Assembly: GCA_017500935.1 (NCBI GenBank)
Contig: JAFVXW010000003.1
Location: forward strand, 62,001-126,000
DNA: 64,000 nt
Reading direction: 5' to 3'
From: Lachnospiraceae bacterium
GTDB lineage: Bacteria > Bacillota > Clostridia > Lachnospirales > Lachnospiraceae
The notes beneath the pieces were generated by a model that saw nothing but the letters and a program-made list of their open reading frames with translations, was not told where the DNA came from and searched no databases. Made by a program: the position numbers and the translations under genes. Positions 43,821-53,738 of this stretch are shown piece after piece (positions within the stretch are counted from its first letter, which is position 1; each line of letters opens with the position of its first letter).

Positions 43821-45914
43821 TTACCAACCGGGATATCCCCCTGAAAAAGGAATCTGATAGTAACCGCTGGCACCTTCGTATATCAGATATTTATCAAAAT
43901 CTTCTTCCTGATTGGTCATATACATTCCTTTTTCAATTCCATAAGAAGCGGCATACAGATCAACAGAACCGATACCGTAATTAGGTTCCCAGTCTGCTCC
44001 CTGTGTGATCTGCAGTTCATAATCTCCTGCTGTGTCCAAAATACACAACTGGGCATATGTTCCGGATATGATCAGCGTTGCAACCGCCATTCCATCTTCA
44101 TCCACAAAAGAACCATTGATCTCATCATAAGGAATATACTGAATCTTATGACCATTGGAAGCGGTACCAACCAGATTAAGTTCTACATCAGTTGCTCTTC
44201 CACTAATTTCACTGTTCCAGTACATCATATATTCCACACCGCTTCGGCCATAGTAGCCATAACTGTAAAGAGATCTTGCAGTTTCAACAGCCTGTCTGGG
44301 CGTATCGAAATCTTCTTCATGGAATGAATTCAGATATTCCATGCACAGACTGGCACGGTCAATAATCATTTTGGTCCCATAATTCATGGATTTATCAATA
44401 TTTACAGCTTCCTGTGCATTCTGTGCTGCAAGCAGATATACAAGTGCCAGATCCCGCATCTGTTCTTCCACAAAAGATTCATAATCATCTCTTTTTCCTT
44501 CTACCAGCCTCAAAAAGTTGCTATGTGCATAACCTACAGCATCCTGTATTGTCAGATTCGCTGCTGCCCCAAGGGTCGCGTTCATTTGCTCCTGACTAGA
44601 GCTTCCAAATATTCCCTTTAATATTTCATCCGTGACTAAATTAGAAACATCTCCCCAGATACTGATAACCTTTCCGGTTGTTTCTTTTATTAGTATCTCA
44701 GCAAATCCTTCTGCAAACTGTGCGGCAAGATCATCTGAAGAATACTTACCTGATTTAACTAAGTCAAGCACTGCATCCAGCGCTTCTGTACATTGTTTAT
44801 CAATCGATCCTCTGGAATAATTGACAGCAGTCTGTAACCCGTTGTGTACACTGTCAGACATATTCATGATATTACGCATTGAAGAAGCGACACTCAATAA
44901 ATCATCACCCTGCAGCGCTGTATTGATCTTTGATGTATAATCCAATGCCCAGCAGAATTTTTTGAGTGCACCGGTCCCCCAGAAGGATGTCCCCAACTTG
45001 TCCATCGCCTCCGTTCCCATTCCACCGATGCTGCTCGTAAAATCCATAAGTTCCATGGTATCCTGAGCCACGATCAATTTTTCATTAACCTGCGGAATGA
45101 GAATTTTAAGTGCTTCATTAAAATATAATTCGTAATCGGCATATCCCGTCAGATAGGAAGGAATCTTATGAAGATTTTTTATTGCATCAGAAAAAGCTGC
45201 CCAATTCTTTGATGTTTCCACATCAAAACAATATTCCGCACGCCAGTAAGCCATGTTATATGCTGCATCCGCATAAACTACTTTTTCCAGATAATTGTGA
45301 ATTGACCATATGTTTTTCTGATTGATGACATATAAAATCTTCTTGTCATAATCAAATACAGAATAAAGGCACAATTCTGCCATAGCCTCTGCAAAATTCA
45401 CAAAAATCTCACCGTCACTCTGCTCAACAATACTTTCTTCACCACTGGGATTGTAGGTCAGAATATAAGGATCCAAGATATGAGCATGACCATCGCCAGA
45501 TCCATAGTCGATTTCTATATCTGCCCCCGGCGCCTTCACGATACGGCGGAAAATATTACGACGCCTTCCACCGGTCGCTTCCCTGAACTCTTCATCAGCC
45601 ATTTCCTCAGGAATGTAATCCATCGGAAAAACATCCTCTCTGTAAAAACAAATCTGGGTGTCATGGTAATGAAACTGAACATTTTTGATATTTGTCAAAG
45701 AATCTGCCGAAATATAAACTTCACCATTATAGCGCATAAACTTTCCGGTAAATTGATTGTCGGCTCCGTTTACAACCTGTACCTCAAACTCATTATTGTA
45801 TTGAGAAAACTCCATCATATCTGCATTGGCAGGGATTAATGAACTCCAAAAAACAACAGCTGCAAGCACCAGTGCAAACAAAGATTGGCGTAATTTATTT
45901 TTCTTATGTTTCAT
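43821..45914 (-). CDS. Large secreted protein of unknown function
   Basis: 697 residues with a clear signal peptide (basic start, hydrophobic core to residue 26, likely cut near NA-D at 31/32). Residues about 35-210 resemble copper-amine-oxidase-N-like/stalk domains (FMRYNGEVYISADSLTNI, GEIFVNFAEAMAELCLYSVFDYDKKILYVIN). The middle, about 215-520, is helical (IKNLHKIPSYLTGYADYELY, MRNIMNMSDSVHNGLQ). The C-terminus is beta-rich. No family recognised and no anchor seen. It is 12 bp after a lipoprotein gene, so the two are probably co-expressed and may interact. Confidence 0.75.
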   Translation of the reverse strand: MKHKKNKLRQSLFALVLAAVVFWSSLIPANADMMEFSQYNNEFEVQVVNGADNQFTGKFMRYNGEVYISADSLTNIKNVQFHYHDTQICFYREDVFPMDYIPEEMADEEFREATGGRRRNIFRRIVKAPGADIEIDYGSGDGHAHILDPYILTYNPSGEESIVEQSDGEIFVNFAEAMAELCLYSVFDYDKKILYVINQKNIWSIHNYLEKVVYADAAYNMAYWRAEYCFDVETSKNWAAFSDAIKNLHKIPSYLTGYADYELYFNEALKILIPQVNEKLIVAQDTMELMDFTSSIGGMGTEAMDKLGTSFWGTGALKKFCWALDYTSKINTALQGDDLLSVASSMRNIMNMSDSVHNGLQTAVNYSRGSIDKQCTEALDAVLDLVKSGKYSSDDLAAQFAEGFAEILIKETTGKVISIWGDVSNLVTDEILKGIFGSSSQEQMNATLGAAANLTIQDAVGYAHSNFLRLVEGKRDDYESFVEEQMRDLALVYLLAAQNAQEAVNIDKSMNYGTKMIIDRASLCMEYLNSFHEEDFDTPRQAVETARSLYSYGYYGRSGVEYMMYWNSEISGRATDVELNLVGTASNGHKIQYIPYDEINGSFVDEDGMAVATLIISGTYAQLCILDTAGDYELQITQGADWEPNYGIGSVDLYAASYGIEKGMYMTNQEEDFDKYLIYEGASGYYQIPFSGGYPGW

Positions 45915-45926
45915 TGTATGCTCTCC

Positions 45927-46589
45927 TTATTCAAATGAATACAGATTTCCTGTTATGGCATCAAGAGCTTCCGGTGTCCAGGCAATGGATGTTACTTCTG
46001 TTTCAGAGTTCATTTCCAGTAAAAATTCTTTTTCCAGCATCGCAACCTGCTTTTGCTCAATAGCTGATGCTATATCTTTTACAGCTGTGTCAATCTGAAC
46101 ATCATCGGCATCTTCAGGCAACTGTTCCATAGCTTCCCTGCATACAGATGCAGCATCCGGATAGTTAATTGTAACCCTGCAATGCGCCGCATCTGCTTCG
46201 TGAACAGTTACCGTCGTCGTTTTGATAATAGCATTGCTTAAAAGATAACTGGTATCATATTCTGCCAATTCTTCTTCAGGAACAAGATAAGCGTCAAGCT
46301 CCCATGCAAATATCTCTTCTGCTTCCGCAACATAAACCGGATCATTTTCAATCGTGATTGTTTCTCTGGATTCTGTTTCAGGTTCAGCACTTTCTGTAAC
46401 TGTTTCTTCTTTGGCAATTTCTGTTTCCTGAACCTGCATTTCAGGGTTCTGCGTTTCCGAATTTTTAACCAGTTCAGATTGATTCTGTTCAACAACTGTT
46501 GAAGGGGCAGTAACTTCTTTCGACTTACAGCTTGTCAGCATCGTAAGAAACATAACTGCAAGAAGTAAGGATATGATCCATTTTTTCAT
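45927..46589 (-). CDS. Lipoprotein of unknown function
   Basis: 220 residues. The signal peptide ends in the lipobox MLTSC (Cys21), followed by an acidic Glu/Thr/Val-rich linker of about 60 residues. The C-terminal about 140-residue domain (TTTVTVHEADAAHCRVTINYP, VKDIASAIEQKQVAMLEKEF) looks like the DUF5105/DUF4878-type fold with helix and beta sheet. The ATG at 46589 is preferred over one seven codons upstream, because AAAGGAAA precedes it. Forms an operon with the secreted protein downstream. Confidence 0.75.
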   Translation of the reverse strand: MKKWIISLLLAVMFLTMLTSCKSKEVTAPSTVVEQNQSELVKNSETQNPEMQVQETEIAKEETVTESAEPETESRETITIENDPVYVAEAEEIFAWELDAYLVPEEELAEYDTSYLLSNAIIKTTTVTVHEADAAHCRVTINYPDAASVCREAMEQLPEDADDVQIDTAVKDIASAIEQKQVAMLEKEFLLEMNSETEVTSIAWTPEALDAITGNLYSFE

Positions 46590-46722
46590 AGTACAGTTTT
46601 CCTTTCGCATTGATAACTTTGATCATTGTATCGGAAATCATATCCAATACGTAATTTACTCCGGACATCACCTGGATGGTAACTCTTCCGTTCCTTCATA
46701 CTATTATTCATAAGACCATGCC

Positions 46723-48153
46723 TTATTTCTGCTGACTTGATAATAAAGTAAAACCGTTAAGACTTATAAACCCGTTTCCCTGATATTCAAAATACAGTGC
46801 CTGTACCCCGTCCGGAATGGCAATATCTGTCTCATAAATCTTCCATTTATTCGTTTCCTTTACTGAAAATGTTCCGATGCAGCAACCCTCCGGGGCTGTT
46901 TTTACAAGAACATTTCCATTACAGATACCTCTGATCTGTACCTGTACCAGGCGTGTATTCTTACATTCAAAATACTTATAACCGGCACCGGAACCGCTTT
47001 CCAGGTAACACACATAACCAAGACATTCCACTCCGTCAGGTTCATCCTGGGTAATATAAGGGAATCTTGCATCCACATTTTTCCCAAATGAAGTTACTCC
47101 CTGAATCGGTTCGTTTTTACTGTACAGATTACATGCCAGATATCCCGGATAAAATCCTTCCCCTTTCAATGGACCGCCGTTTGATCCGCAGGAAGTGATC
47201 TCCACCTGTGGAATCCTGCCGTCCGGAAGAATCTCCATGGGTTCCATACAGGCCTGTCTGCTGAAGGAATGACCATTTGTATGACGATGATAAAAGATAT
47301 ACCACTGACCATTAATCAGCTCCATTCCTCCATGGTTATTGTTTGGATAAGCCATGCGTCTCTCAGGTGACTTATACGTCCCGATTCCAAGATCCACATT
47401 ACTGATAATCGTTCCTCCAAACACAAAATTTTCCACCGGAGAAGCGCTGGTAGCATAACAAAGCTCATGCATCCAGATACTGGAATACACATAATAATAG
47501 GTATCTTTTACTTTTCGAATAGAAGAGGCTTCAAAGAATTCATGTCCTTCATATCCGGTTCCGGCACTGTGTGATGCACTGGGAACTATGGTTCTGGATT
47601 CTTCTGCAACTGTCAGCATGTCCGACTTGAGTACAGTCACCTTAGCTCCTGCTGCTGTTTTATCGTCAGGAGCACAGAAACCTGTATACAGATAAACCTT
47701 ATCCCCTTCTGCCAAAACTGCAGGATCAGCAATCATATCTCCCGGCTTCTCCCCAAAGATCACGCCGTCTTCATAGTGCACATACCCGTAAAACTGATAT
47801 CTGCCTGCCGGTGTATCGCAGACAGCCACTCCTACTCTGGCAAAACCGCCAAAGAAATAATACAGGTAATATCTTCCATCTGCACCCTGACATACATCCG
47901 GGGCATACAGACATCCTTCTCCATCTTCATTTTGAGGATCATCACATCTTCCGTAAATGATTCCTTCATATTTCCAATCCTTAAGATCCGTTACCGAAGC
48001 AGAATAACAAACATAATCATTTAAACAAAATGCATGCCCGTGAAATTTATCATGAGAACCATAGACATAAATGCGGTCTCCAAATACATGCGGTTCTCCA
48101 TCCGGAACATATTCCCATGACGGCATATAAGGGTTAAATCCTTGTTTCTGCAT
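46723..48153 (-). CDS. GH43 family glycoside hydrolase with C-terminal carbohydrate-binding domain
   Basis: 476 residues, cytoplasmic. Residues 1-320 are a five-bladed GH43 propeller: GEPHVFGDRIYVYGSHD at the start, MIADPAVLAEGDKVYLYTGF holding the middle Asp, and GHEFFEASSIRKV holding the likely acid Glu. The last 130 residues are CBM6-like (GYKYFECKNTRLVQVQIRG). Likely alpha-L-arabinofuranosidase or beta-xylosidase. ATG 48153 follows GGGAGGATTGA, in which the stop of the previous gene lies, so the two are coupled. Confidence 0.85.
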   Translation of the reverse strand: MQKQGFNPYMPSWEYVPDGEPHVFGDRIYVYGSHDKFHGHAFCLNDYVCYSASVTDLKDWKYEGIIYGRCDDPQNEDGEGCLYAPDVCQGADGRYYLYYFFGGFARVGVAVCDTPAGRYQFYGYVHYEDGVIFGEKPGDMIADPAVLAEGDKVYLYTGFCAPDDKTAAGAKVTVLKSDMLTVAEESRTIVPSASHSAGTGYEGHEFFEASSIRKVKDTYYYVYSSIWMHELCYATSASPVENFVFGGTIISNVDLGIGTYKSPERRMAYPNNNHGGMELINGQWYIFYHRHTNGHSFSRQACMEPMEILPDGRIPQVEITSCGSNGGPLKGEGFYPGYLACNLYSKNEPIQGVTSFGKNVDARFPYITQDEPDGVECLGYVCYLESGSGAGYKYFECKNTRLVQVQIRGICNGNVLVKTAPEGCCIGTFSVKETNKWKIYETDIAIPDGVQALYFEYQGNGFISLNGFTLLSSQQK

Positions 48154-48155
48154 AT

Positions 48156-48998
48156 TCAATCCTCCCAAGTCAGATTTGCAAATATCTTTTCCGATATCCG
48201 AATCTGTTCCTTTATTTTTTCTATTTCTGTATCCAGCTCTTTGACATCCTGCCATCCAAGAGTAGTCACTGTTTTTTGACAGCCTGCAAAATACCTGTCA
48301 GGAGCCTCAGCAAACTCTTCTTCTGAAATCTCATTTCCATTCGCATCGGTGCAGGTTACATTTTGCGGATCATACAGGGTAGTTTTATACGCAATAGGCA
48401 CGGTTGTGATTTTTCCGTCTTTCAGCTTCAGTGCACGGTAATTTTCATAATATTCTGCCGCACCGTTTTTTAACACATCATATACGGCATAATGAAATAC
48501 ATCATCGCTATCGATATATGTATTCAGCGTCTCCTCCAACAGCAGATCCGGTTGGGAATCTCCTTCCGGAAAATCTGTTTCACATTCTGCCAGAGCGTCA
48601 AAGCTTTCATTCACCTCAAAAAATCGGCTGTATGTATACAGCCCTGTACCGCCGTGATTGGATACGATCATTTCCAGTCTTCCATTGCGGTCAAGATCTG
48701 TGACAGCATAGCGGCAAATCTCGTCTGCATATTCTAAATCCGGCAGCCACATGTCTTTGTTTTTTGCGATGATCGCCAGCTGTGAATCAACATCATATTC
48801 CTCATCTTCTATTGTCTGCTGATTTTGCTGATCAACCTTTACGCTTTCCCCCACAAGAATGGATGTCGGACCATCAGCTCCCCCGATGATTCCGATTGCT
48901 CTGCGGGAACTTAGAATAGTGTCAATTAAAAGCGCTGTCACCAGAGCAGCTAATGTCATAAGAAATATGATCGCTATGATAAATGTATTTTTCTTCAT
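48156..48998 (-). CDS. Membrane-anchored protein bearing the GIIGGADGPTS motif
   Basis: 280 residues. One N-terminal membrane helix (about 7-25), then RAIGIIGGADGPTSILVG at about 34-51, then a soluble external domain with an FG-GAP-like segment (AVTDLDRNGRLEMIVSNHGG). The motif is the well-known signature of the beta subunit of sodium-pumping decarboxylases, yet nothing else of that protein is present. Similar short motifs occur in other Clostridial lipoproteins (recollection). Function unknown. The ATG at 48998 overlaps the stop of the GH32/43-like gene. Confidence 0.7.
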   Translation of the reverse strand: MKKNTFIIAIIFLMTLAALVTALLIDTILSSRRAIGIIGGADGPTSILVGESVKVDQQNQQTIEDEEYDVDSQLAIIAKNKDMWLPDLEYADEICRYAVTDLDRNGRLEMIVSNHGGTGLYTYSRFFEVNESFDALAECETDFPEGDSQPDLLLEETLNTYIDSDDVFHYAVYDVLKNGAAEYYENYRALKLKDGKITTVPIAYKTTLYDPQNVTCTDANGNEISEEEFAEAPDRYFAGCQKTVTTLGWQDVKELDTEIEKIKEQIRISEKIFANLTWED

Positions 48999-50461
48999 AG
49001 GCAAATCCCTTCTAACATCATCTCATATATCTGCAGTGACGTAATCTGTGCCTCAGCGTTTTCCAAATAAAGGCTTACATACTTCACATGATCCGGTGTA
49101 TGGTAAGTCTGTACGAACACGTCATCTATGTACAGTTCAAATATATCCGCATGACAAAGCAGCTTGAATGTAAATGGAATCTCCGGAATGAAATTCGTTT
49201 TTCCCGCGGTATAAGGTTCTACCACGTCAATGATCTCACGGCTGTCGGTATCCGCCTTCCAATCCTCGATTTGCGCATGCGTATATTTGGGATTGCCGCC
49301 CTGCACGGTAACTGTGCGAATATCTCCATCTCCTTTAAACGCAAAGCCAAAGCGTTCATACGGAATTCTTCCGTCAGAACGGACTACAGCTGTTCCCTCA
49401 ATGAAAACACCGCAGTCCGGTATCTGCGTCAACATTTTTTCGGAAGAAGCCCTGCTGAATAAAGCATAAGAATCACTTTTTGAAGAAAGCAAAAATGTTT
49501 CCCTAAGATCGCAAGGAGTAATATCGGTTCCTTTCAAAAGATCGTTCTTTTTCCAATAGCCCAGTCGAAACTTGCCGGAAGTATCCACAAAAGGCTTTTT
49601 TATGGGAAGAAACCACACGTTTTGATGCAGACCGATAAAACACAGCTCTTCTATCTTCTGTGCCGTCACGTAGTTAGTCAATAAAAGTTCATCCTTCTCT
49701 CCACGGGCAAAGCTTGCCAGCCAGGAAACACCATGATACCGATTTCCATGAGATGTCCCGTAAATTATCATACCGTCTTTGAGAGGCCGAAAAGTACCAA
49801 GCGGAGAATCCGCTTCAAGAGCAATGATCGAATACCCTTCATTGCCTGCCACACGCGGCAGTCCGCCGATAAGATAATACTTATCTCCCAGCTTTTCACA
49901 TCCTCCCACTTCAAAATTGACAGGTGTTTCATCTCCCCAATCAATCTTTACAGGGGGAAGAGCTTCCCATTTGAGACCATCCACAGATACCATCATGCCG
50001 CAGCCAAAGCTGTCTGTTTCAGGCTTAGGGGTAGCAACCACAAATCCGTAATATTTTCCCTCATAATCCACCGTATACATATGATCCCATCGCTGCTCTT
50101 CCCGATACCAGCGCGGATCCGGATGGCTGTCCATATCTTCACCGCAGAAATCCCAATGAATGAGATCCTTAGAGGTATGAAAACGCAGAGTATCATTTTC
50201 ATGGCCCGGCTTTCCTGAAAAGGAACCATTATTCATGACAAAAGTATCCCCAAAACGATGCACAAACATTTTCCAAACAGGCTTTGTGTCAGTGATCACT
50301 GCACCAACATCCTGGAAGTGCACTCCATCTTCGGATACAGCACACCACACATGAAGATCTTTGCCGCCATGATAGCGAAACATCGAAAAAAGATAGTATT
50401 TGTTTTCATGATAGACAATCGATGTATCCCACATATGTCCATCCTTTGGCATGTACAGCAT
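48995..50461 (-). CDS. GH32/GH43-like five-bladed propeller hydrolase
   Basis: 488 residues, cytoplasmic. The N-terminal propeller has GHMWDTSIVYHENKYYLFSMF (Asp in the nucleophile place), HVWCAVSEDGVHFQDVG, FHTSKDLIHWDFCG and NFEVGGCEKLGDKYYLIGG (Glu candidate). The C-terminal about 150 residues look like the GH32 beta sandwich (FKLLCHADIFELYIDDVFVQ). It may cut a fructoside, arabinoside or related link. It is first of a three-gene coupled group (this gene, the GIIGGADGPTS protein, GH43). Ribosome site AAAGGGGG. Confidence 0.75.
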   Translation of the reverse strand: MLYMPKDGHMWDTSIVYHENKYYLFSMFRYHGGKDLHVWCAVSEDGVHFQDVGAVITDTKPVWKMFVHRFGDTFVMNNGSFSGKPGHENDTLRFHTSKDLIHWDFCGEDMDSHPDPRWYREEQRWDHMYTVDYEGKYYGFVVATPKPETDSFGCGMMVSVDGLKWEALPPVKIDWGDETPVNFEVGGCEKLGDKYYLIGGLPRVAGNEGYSIIALEADSPLGTFRPLKDGMIIYGTSHGNRYHGVSWLASFARGEKDELLLTNYVTAQKIEELCFIGLHQNVWFLPIKKPFVDTSGKFRLGYWKKNDLLKGTDITPCDLRETFLLSSKSDSYALFSRASSEKMLTQIPDCGVFIEGTAVVRSDGRIPYERFGFAFKGDGDIRTVTVQGGNPKYTHAQIEDWKADTDSREIIDVVEPYTAGKTNFIPEIPFTFKLLCHADIFELYIDDVFVQTYHTPDHVKYVSLYLENAEAQITSLQIYEMMLEGICL

Positions 50462-50501
50462 TAAAAATCCCCCTTTCCCGTTATTTGTTTAGTTAATCTT
50501 T

Positions 50502-52751
50502 TTATGACTCTGCCAGAATACGGTCAACCACCTGCTGACGGTATACAGGGGACAAACTGCAGAAAAACGCGGAATATCCGGTCACACGAACCACCAGATC
50601 AGGATGTCTGGACGGATCTGCATGTGCCTCCAGCAATTTCTCCCTTGACAAGATATTAATGTTGATCAGAGTTCCTCCCATCTCATTATGAGTCATGATC
50701 AGATTTTCAACAGCTTCAATACCGCCTGCATTGTGCGCCAGTGCTGTATCCAGTTCGATCTGCAAAGGAGCTGAGTTGCCCCAGCCGGGCTGACACATTG
50801 CAACAGCTACCGCCTTGGCCGTGGGTGCGGCCTGACCGTTTCTGATAAAGCCGGGATCAGGATCAATATTGTGTGCAATACCCTCTCCATTCTTACGTCC
50901 GTTAGGTGTAGCGGGAACTCTTCTGCCCAGTGCTTCAACGATACCGTGACTGAACATGCCGGGAATTACATTGTATTTGGTATTGGGCAGAGGTGAGCCT
51001 TTCACCAGATCCACATACAGGTCACGGATCTTCACAGCCCATTTATCACCAAGAGATCCACCGCTGCCATAACGGTTGATGTTCTTTAACATCAGCCGGA
51101 TATCTTCTGCTCCCTCATAATTGGTATCCAGAACATGTTTCAGTTCCTTCCAGGTCAGACGCTTCTCATTGACAACACGCTGTTCGATCGCTGCAAAAGA
51201 ATCGGCAACAGTGGGCATACCCACACCGTCCTGCGTAAAGTTATAAAGATCAACACCGCCGTCGCAGCAGTCAAGTCCGCGCTCAATGGTGCCGTGACAA
51301 AACAGGTTCAGCACGATCTCCGGCTTATACTTGCCATGTTTGCGGGCATGAACATCATGCCCCTCCTTCATGGTCTGTACGGAGATACCCAGATGATGAC
51401 TATACAGTTCCCACAGCTTTTCCAGAGAATACTCTTCTTCCGGTAATTCCATCATCTCGTCCAGCGCAATCGTGAAGGGCTTTACCATACACAGACGGGA
51501 AACGTCCTGCAGACAGTACTCTACACCGGGCAAAGCGGTCCAGTTACAGCCCACTTTAGCGCGCATACGTGCGATCTCCATGGGGTAACCATTTCTGATA
51601 TACCCTTCATTTAAACCCTTGGCACAGGAATAGTCTACGCCGGTGCCATCCTCAAACAGAATCTCAACCGCACGGCGCAGAAGTTTTCTGTCCATATTTT
51701 CATGAACACGAAGAGCCACATTGCAGGGAATTTTCAGCGCATGCATCGCTTCCAGAATAATATAGCTCATGTCGCAGGTCAGGTCTGTACCGTCGGGTGC
51801 TTCACCGCCAATCTGTGAATAATGAGTCTCATTATAAAACAGAGATGCCATATACCAGATTGCCTGTTCATCAGTCAGAATACCCGCTTCTTTATCTTTT
51901 TTAAAAAAAGGCTGCAGCCAGCGGTCAAGCTGTCCCATACCGCCGCCTGAATTATACATACAGTCAAAAGTCTGGAAATGATTGATAAACTGCACTGCCT
52001 CACGGAATGTACGAGGAGGATTGTCGATCAGCCATTCATTGATATCTGCAATCTCCAAATAATTCTGTTTTAATTCGGGATCTGTTTCTTTCGCCGCAAG
52101 TTCACGGGCATATTCTACATGGCGACGGATAAAGGTCTGGATTCCCAGCACAGTATCTTCCTCACCCTGATAAAAATCCTGACTGGCCGGTGCATTAACC
52201 ATGCGGTAATAACGGATCTTATTAAGCAATCCGCCCCAGCCAAGCTGTAAACCGATCTGCACATCCGGACCAAGATGGTTCATACCGCCGATACCAGAAT
52301 AAATGATATTATACTTCTGCTGCAGCGGCTTCAATTCATGGGGATACTCTTCATCCGGCCATCCGATATTGAAAGGGATAAAACCAATCCATCCGCAGGC
52401 CAGCGCACTGGCAGGATGAATAATGGTGGGGTGTACTTCCAGCCAATTACGAAAATTGCGTCCTATCTCCACTGGACCTACTGCCTTGTTACCATAGGTC
52501 GGATACCAGGGTGTAAATGGTACCGGTTCTTCCCAGTAAATAAAACCGTGGTCATCAATATCATAGAAATACGTAGGTTTTCCTTCACTCAAATCAGTAC
52601 CGTGATAACGGGTCTCGATTTCCCCCTTATCATTGACAGTACGCAGGATTACTCCATTGGCATCCAGCTTCTTCTGATTCATCTCTACCTTGGCGTCATG
52701 CAGCATATTGATATTCTGCCGATAATCCATAGCATCATCCTCCTGTTTCAA
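50502..52751 (-). CDS. Glycyl radical enzyme with atypical active-site loop
   Basis: 749 residues of the pyruvate formate-lyase superfamily. The C-terminal glycyl loop is complete (VVRVTGYSAFFCSLSP, Gly near 724). The expected thiyl loop reads KVGCNWTALPGVEYC: the Cys near 400 is present, but the residue two places on, Glu in eliminases (GCVEP), is Trp. It is therefore not a standard diol dehydratase, choline lyase or hydroxyproline dehydratase, nor PFL with its Cys-Cys pair. The activase gene lies directly upstream, so it should be functional. The neighbouring sugar hydrolases suggest a polyol- or sugar-derived substrate (inference). Confidence 0.88.
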   Translation of the reverse strand: MKQEDDAMDYRQNINMLHDAKVEMNQKKLDANGVILRTVNDKGEIETRYHGTDLSEGKPTYFYDIDDHGFIYWEEPVPFTPWYPTYGNKAVGPVEIGRNFRNWLEVHPTIIHPASALACGWIGFIPFNIGWPDEEYPHELKPLQQKYNIIYSGIGGMNHLGPDVQIGLQLGWGGLLNKIRYYRMVNAPASQDFYQGEEDTVLGIQTFIRRHVEYARELAAKETDPELKQNYLEIADINEWLIDNPPRTFREAVQFINHFQTFDCMYNSGGGMGQLDRWLQPFFKKDKEAGILTDEQAIWYMASLFYNETHYSQIGGEAPDGTDLTCDMSYIILEAMHALKIPCNVALRVHENMDRKLLRRAVEILFEDGTGVDYSCAKGLNEGYIRNGYPMEIARMRAKVGCNWTALPGVEYCLQDVSRLCMVKPFTIALDEMMELPEEEYSLEKLWELYSHHLGISVQTMKEGHDVHARKHGKYKPEIVLNLFCHGTIERGLDCCDGGVDLYNFTQDGVGMPTVADSFAAIEQRVVNEKRLTWKELKHVLDTNYEGAEDIRLMLKNINRYGSGGSLGDKWAVKIRDLYVDLVKGSPLPNTKYNVIPGMFSHGIVEALGRRVPATPNGRKNGEGIAHNIDPDPGFIRNGQAAPTAKAVAVAMCQPGWGNSAPLQIELDTALAHNAGGIEAVENLIMTHNEMGGTLININILSREKLLEAHADPSRHPDLVVRVTGYSAFFCSLSPVYRQQVVDRILAES

Positions 52752-52797
52752 AAAAATGTTATTTGAGTGATCGGACGTAAAGATACTTTTTCCTTAC

Positions 52798-53691
52798 TCA
52801 ACACTTTACATTTTTGCCTACATCCTTAAAAGGCCGGCAGAATTCCTGAATCTGCTCTTTGGCGGGAGGAATGATATCCTTTGCCTGATAATCCAATCCA
52901 AGAGATTCATATTTTCCACCGCCCAGCTTATGGAATGCCAAAAGCTCGACCAGTTCCACACCATCCAGATTTCTGACCAGCTCTGCAGTTTCACGCATAT
53001 TCTCCATGTTTGCATTGATTCCGGGAATTACAGGAATCCTCACCCAGATATGCGCCCCTGCATCGGAAAGCCTGCGGATATTTTCTTTCAGAAGCTGATT
53101 ATGTACCCCAACCGCCTTCACATGTGTCGCATCATCCATACATTTTAGATCAAATAAAAACAAATCTGTATAGGGCAATATCTGCTCATACCAGGAGAAC
53201 GGCACATTTCCCGCAGTATCTACTGCAGTGTGAATGCCCTGTTCCTTTGCCATCCGCAAAAGTTCTGTAAGAAAATCCTTTTGCAGCATGGGTTCACCGC
53301 CCGAACAGGTCATGCCGCCGTTTTCTTTATAAAAAGGTTTATCCATCATCACGATGTCCAGCACTTCCCGGGGCGTATAATCCTTTCCTGCCATTGTAAG
53401 CGCTTCCGCATAGCACAGATCTGTGCATTTCCCGCATGCAGAACATTTTTCACGTTCAAATACCCGCTCTCCATCCCTCATCACATGACACTGGTTCGGA
53501 CACACCGCAAAACACTTGCCGCAGCCGATACACTTGATCGGATGAAATTGCACTTCCTTCTCTGAACGTATCGATTCCGGATTATGACACCAGAAACAAT
53601 GCAGATTACATCCCTTAAAAAAGACGGTTGTCCGGATTCCCGGCCCATCATGAACTGAAAAACGCTGAATATCAAAAATAGTTGCTTGCAT
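52798..53691 (-). CDS. Glycyl radical enzyme activase (radical SAM)
   Basis: 297 residues. The radical SAM motif is KGCNLHCFWCHNPES (CxxxCxxC), followed by two ferredoxin-type clusters, CIGCGKCFAVCPNQC and CSACGKCTDLCYAEA, the layout of activases for non-PFL glycyl radical enzymes. NGGMTCSGGEPMLQKDF is the SAM-binding GGE motif. It should generate the glycyl radical on the enzyme encoded 46 bp downstream and may also serve the one at 34074-36263, which has none nearby. Confidence 0.93.
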   Translation of the reverse strand: MQATIFDIQRFSVHDGPGIRTTVFFKGCNLHCFWCHNPESIRSEKEVQFHPIKCIGCGKCFAVCPNQCHVMRDGERVFEREKCSACGKCTDLCYAEALTMAGKDYTPREVLDIVMMDKPFYKENGGMTCSGGEPMLQKDFLTELLRMAKEQGIHTAVDTAGNVPFSWYEQILPYTDLFLFDLKCMDDATHVKAVGVHNQLLKENIRRLSDAGAHIWVRIPVIPGINANMENMRETAELVRNLDGVELVELLAFHKLGGGKYESLGLDYQAKDIIPPAKEQIQEFCRPFKDVGKNVKC

Positions 53692-53738
53692 GTCTCTTCC
53701 TCAAATAAAGCCGCCAGGCACTGATCGTGTTGTTTTTT

